36,917 nucleotides of DNA, from the NCBI RefSeq assembly GCF_030167905.1, contig NZ_JARGNA010000012.1:1-36917 (forward strand), written 5' to 3'. Positions within the stretch are counted from its first letter, which is position 1, and the number at the start of each line of letters is the position of its first letter. The position numbers and the translations under genes are program-made. Below, piece after piece: positions 34,311 to 36,917 of this stretch. Under the pieces are notes generated by a model. That model had not been told where the DNA came from, made no database searches, and was given only the letters and a program-made list of their open reading frames with translations. Origin of the DNA: Flavobacterium terrisoli. GTDB taxonomy: Bacteria > Bacteroidota > Bacteroidia > Flavobacteriales > Flavobacteriaceae.

Positions 34311-36917
34311 ATGATGAAAGCTTTAAAGTTAATATTAGCGCTGATTTTTGCCCAAATAGCAATGGCTCAGACAGAACCCAATGATTGTGTCAATGCTATT
34401 GTAGTGTGTGGAAATGGCACTTTTTTTTCTAATGCCAGCGGTATTGGAAATGCACAGGAGATTAATGCGTGTGGTGGTTTAGAGAGTAATTCGATTTGGA
34501 TGGAAATCAATATTGCCTCATGGGTAGTGCCAAATTCTACACTGGGTTTTAATTTGATTCCGGATGATCCGAGCATTACAGTTGACTATGATTTTTGGGT
34601 GTTTGGTCCAAATCCTGTTTGTGGTGCTTTAGGAGGACCTATACGATGTAATACCATTAATCCACAGCAGGCAGGTTTGCTTAATAATATTACCGGAATG
34701 AACGGGTCAACAATAGCTACCCAAGCTGGCCCCGGAGCAGGGACACCGCCAAACAATACCGGATATGTAAGATGGTTGAATGTACAACCAGGTCAAACGT
34801 ATTATATTGCCATTGACAGGCCTAATGGTAATGGCGGCTTCCAACTCAATTGGATTGGTACAGCTACGAATGGCGCGGGTGCTTTTAATCCGCCACCGAC
34901 GGCAAATTCTGTTCCGGATGTAATGACTTGCAGTAATACACCCAACGTTGGGATATATGATCTCAATTCAGTCAGACCGCTGATTAATTCGGACACCACA
35001 AATAATACGATTACTTTTCATCCCTCTATAGGTGATGCCGTAGATAATACGAATGAATTACCTGATATTTATTCCAATACTTCCAATCCCCAATCGATTT
35101 GCGCCAGAATAACCGATAATATTACGGGTTGTTATTCTACTACCTGCTTTAATTTGGTCGTGAATTTGGTGCCTACAGCAACTGTAAGTATTTCCAGCTC
35201 TACCATTTGTGAGGGTGATTCTGTTACCGTTACTTTTACGGGAACTCCTAATGCAACTTTTGATTATACAGTCAATTCGGGCCCAACACAAACCACGCTT
35301 TTAAATGCTTCGGGAACTTTTACTTTAACGCAGTCTCCTGCTTCTAATACTACTTATACCATTACGAACGTAAGAATGTTGGATGCATCAGGAACTACAA
35401 TTTGTTCACAACCACTCAATCAATCGGTGTCTGTTACGGTGAGTCCATTACCAACAGCCTCTATTTCGGGAACAACCACAATTTGTTCCGGAACAACGGC
35501 CGTGATTACTTTTAACGGGACACCCAATGCAACAGTAACTTATACTATTGACGGTGGGACTAATCAGAATATTGTCTTGAACGGCGCAGGTACGGCTGCT
35601 GTTACGACTCCGGCATTAACTGTAGATAGTACTTATGATTTAGTAAGTATTGCAACAGCAGCACCATTGGTTTGTAGTCAGGCACAAACAGGTTCAGCGA
35701 CAATAACGATTAAGCCATTGCCAACCGCTGCAATATCAGGATCAACATCAGTTTGTTCAGGTTCAACCACAACAATTACATTTGCCGGAACGCCCGATGC
35801 AACAGTTACATATACTGTTAATGGCGGAAGCAACCAAACTATTGTTTTGGACGGAACCGGTTCAGCAACATTGACTACACCGGCATTAACGGTAAATACA
35901 ACTTATGCTTTAGTAAGTGTTGCCACTTCAGGAACACCAGTTTGTACTCAGATTCAAAGTGGTTCAGCAGTAATAACGATTAGTTCTCCACCAACAGCAA
36001 CAATTTCGGGTACAACCACAATTTGTTCCGGTTCAACCACAGTGATTACTTTTAACGGAACGCCCAATGCAACTGTTACTTATACGGTTAATGGCGGTTC
36101 TAATCAAACCATAGTTTTAAACGGATTGGGTTCAGCAACATTGACTACTCCGGTATTGACTGCGAATAGTTTTTATTCTTTGGTAAGCGCCACTTTACCA
36201 GGAACACCACCGTGTAGCCAGCCGCTGGTTGGTATTGCCACTATAACTGTTAATCAGTTGCCAACCGTAACGATTTCAGGAACTGCAATTATGTGTTCTG
36301 GTGATACTGCATCAATTACATTCAGTGGAACGCCTAATGCTACGGTAACTTATACCATAAATGGTGGAAGCAACCAAACGATTGTTTTAGATGCTACAGG
36401 TGCTGCCAATATTACTCAAGTATTTACTACAGACACTACTTATGCTTTAGTGAGTGTGACTTCTTCAGGAACTCCGGTTTGTAGCCAGTCGCAAGTAGGT
36501 ACAGCTACAATAACGGTTCTTCCATTACCAACCGCAACCATATCGGGAACAACTACAATTTGCTCCGGAACGACAACAACAATCACATTTAATGGTACGC
36601 CAAATGCGACTGTTACTTACAGTATCAACAGCGGAGCCAATCAAATCATCGCTTTAAATGCTAGTGGTACTGCTATTTTAACTACAACAATATTAACGGC
36701 CAATACTACTTATGCTTTAGTAAGCATAACATCTTCCGGAACACCTGCCTGTAGTCAAGGATTAATTGGTACGGCTTTAGTAACGGTTCTTCCATTACCA
36801 ACAGTTACGATTTCGGGGACCACGACAATTTGTTCGGGAGGCACAACAGTGATTACGTTTAATGGTACGCCAAATGCTACGGTTACTTATACGGTAAATA
36901 GCGGCGGCGGCCAAACG
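34311..36917 (+). CDS. Second giant repeat adhesin-like protein, 3' end beyond the window
   Basis: The frame opens at ATG 34311 and stays open for 869 codons to the last base of the window, so the C-terminus is missing. Signal peptide MMKALKLILALIFAQIAMAQ has likely cleavage before Q20. The N-terminal domain (about 21-190: NDCVNAIVVCGNGTFFSNAS, IWMEINIASWVV, YYIAIDRPNGNGGFQLNW) is a beta-rich type I recall from flavobacterial gliding-associated proteins. A linker with paired cysteines follows, then one degenerate and six clearer 90-residue repeats of the LPTATISGTTTICSG family; the last is cut off. A T9SS C-terminal domain, probably type B, is expected downstream but not seen. It lies 132 nt after the PorE-like gene on the same strand, possibly the fourth gene of the operon. 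Met2 (34314) is an alternative start. Confidence 0.88.
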   Translation, partial: MMKALKLILALIFAQIAMAQTEPNDCVNAIVVCGNGTFFSNASGIGNAQEINACGGLESNSIWMEINIASWVVPNSTLGFNLIPDDPSITVDYDFWVFGPNPVCGALGGPIRCNTINPQQAGLLNNITGMNGSTIATQAGPGAGTPPNNTGYVRWLNVQPGQTYYIAIDRPNGNGGFQLNWIGTATNGAGAFNPPPTANSVPDVMTCSNTPNVGIYDLNSVRPLINSDTTNNTITFHPSIGDAVDNTNELPDIYSNTSNPQSICARITDNITGCYSTTCFNLVVNLVPTATVSISSSTICEGDSVTVTFTGTPNATFDYTVNSGPTQTTLLNASGTFTLTQSPASNTTYTITNVRMLDASGTTICSQPLNQSVSVTVSPLPTASISGTTTICSGTTAVITFNGTPNATVTYTIDGGTNQNIVLNGAGTAAVTTPALTVDSTYDLVSIATAAPLVCSQAQTGSATITIKPLPTAAISGSTSVCSGSTTTITFAGTPDATVTYTVNGGSNQTIVLDGTGSATLTTPALTVNTTYALVSVATSGTPVCTQIQSGSAVITISSPPTATISGTTTICSGSTTVITFNGTPNATVTYTVNGGSNQTIVLNGLGSATLTTPVLTANSFYSLVSATLPGTPPCSQPLVGIATITVNQLPTVTISGTAIMCSGDTASITFSGTPNATVTYTINGGSNQTIVLDATGAANITQVFTTDTTYALVSVTSSGTPVCSQSQVGTATITVLPLPTATISGTTTICSGTTTTITFNGTPNATVTYSINSGANQIIALNASGTAILTTTILTANTTYALVSITSSGTPACSQGLIGTALVTVLPLPTVTISGTTTICSGGTTVITFNGTPNATVTYTVNSGGGQT
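35448..36917 (+). repeat. Six in-frame repeats of about 270 bp, last one truncated by the window
   Basis: Units start at 35448, 35718, 35988, 36258, 36525 and 36795, so periods are 270 bp with one of 267. An earlier degenerate unit begins near 35166 (VPTATVSISSSTICEG). Each unit carries TICSG near its start and CSQ or CTQ near its end, and the same strand pattern (ITFNGTPNATVTYT, NQTIVL, TTYALVS) as the repeats at 28906-30267. Confidence 0.93.

Overview
The window looks like a chromosomal segment of a gliding member of the Bacteroidota, most probably Flavobacterium or a close relative in the Flavobacteriaceae. The evidence is the order porU/porV next to gldJ and murF, AT-rich intergenic DNA, leaders rich in A before start codons rather than Shine-Dalgarno motifs, a TAnnTTTG-type promoter element, and giant surface proteins with type IX secretion system (T9SS) sorting domains. 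Identification rests on recalled protein families and gene order; no database search was possible.

Layout. 1-280: the end of an rRNA operon (5S rRNA, + strand) with two tandem terminators, the second lying in a decayed copy of the 5S tail. 405-3712: minus-strand metabolic genes, pyruvate dehydrogenase E2 (pdhC) and E1-alpha (pdhA), then cytidine deaminase (cdd). 3738-10867: the T9SS/gliding core. porU (sortase) and porV (outer-membrane shuttle) are on the minus strand and gldJ (gliding lipoprotein) is divergent on the plus strand. murF (peptidoglycan precursor ligase) follows gldJ. 12405-19097: a 2230-residue secreted protein with a type A T9SS sorting domain and six 138-bp tandem repeats. 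19326-22072: two translationally coupled membrane TPR proteins; the first ends in an AraC-type DNA-binding domain and the second has lost it. 22525-34178: a 2924-residue adhesin-like protein with a type B (gliding-motility-associated, CHU_C-like) C-terminus, a PorP/SprF-family outer-membrane protein and a PorE-like TPR/beta-propeller/OmpA protein, tightly packed as one probable operon. 34311-36917: a second giant adhesin-like gene, cut by the window edge after 869 codons and carrying the same 90-residue repeat family as its neighbour.

How the genes fit together. PorU and PorV export and anchor type A cargo such as the 12405-19097 product. Type B cargo (the 22525 product and probably the truncated last gene) is expected to use a dedicated SprF-like partner, which is encoded directly downstream together with an OmpA-type peptidoglycan anchor. 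The TPR/AraC pair sits between the two surface-protein loci and is a natural candidate for a local envelope-sensing regulator. The most interesting part of the window is this cassette (regulator pair, adhesin, SprF-like, PorE-like, second adhesin), with one repeat family shared between the two adhesins. Its parts are known families; the combined function is inference.
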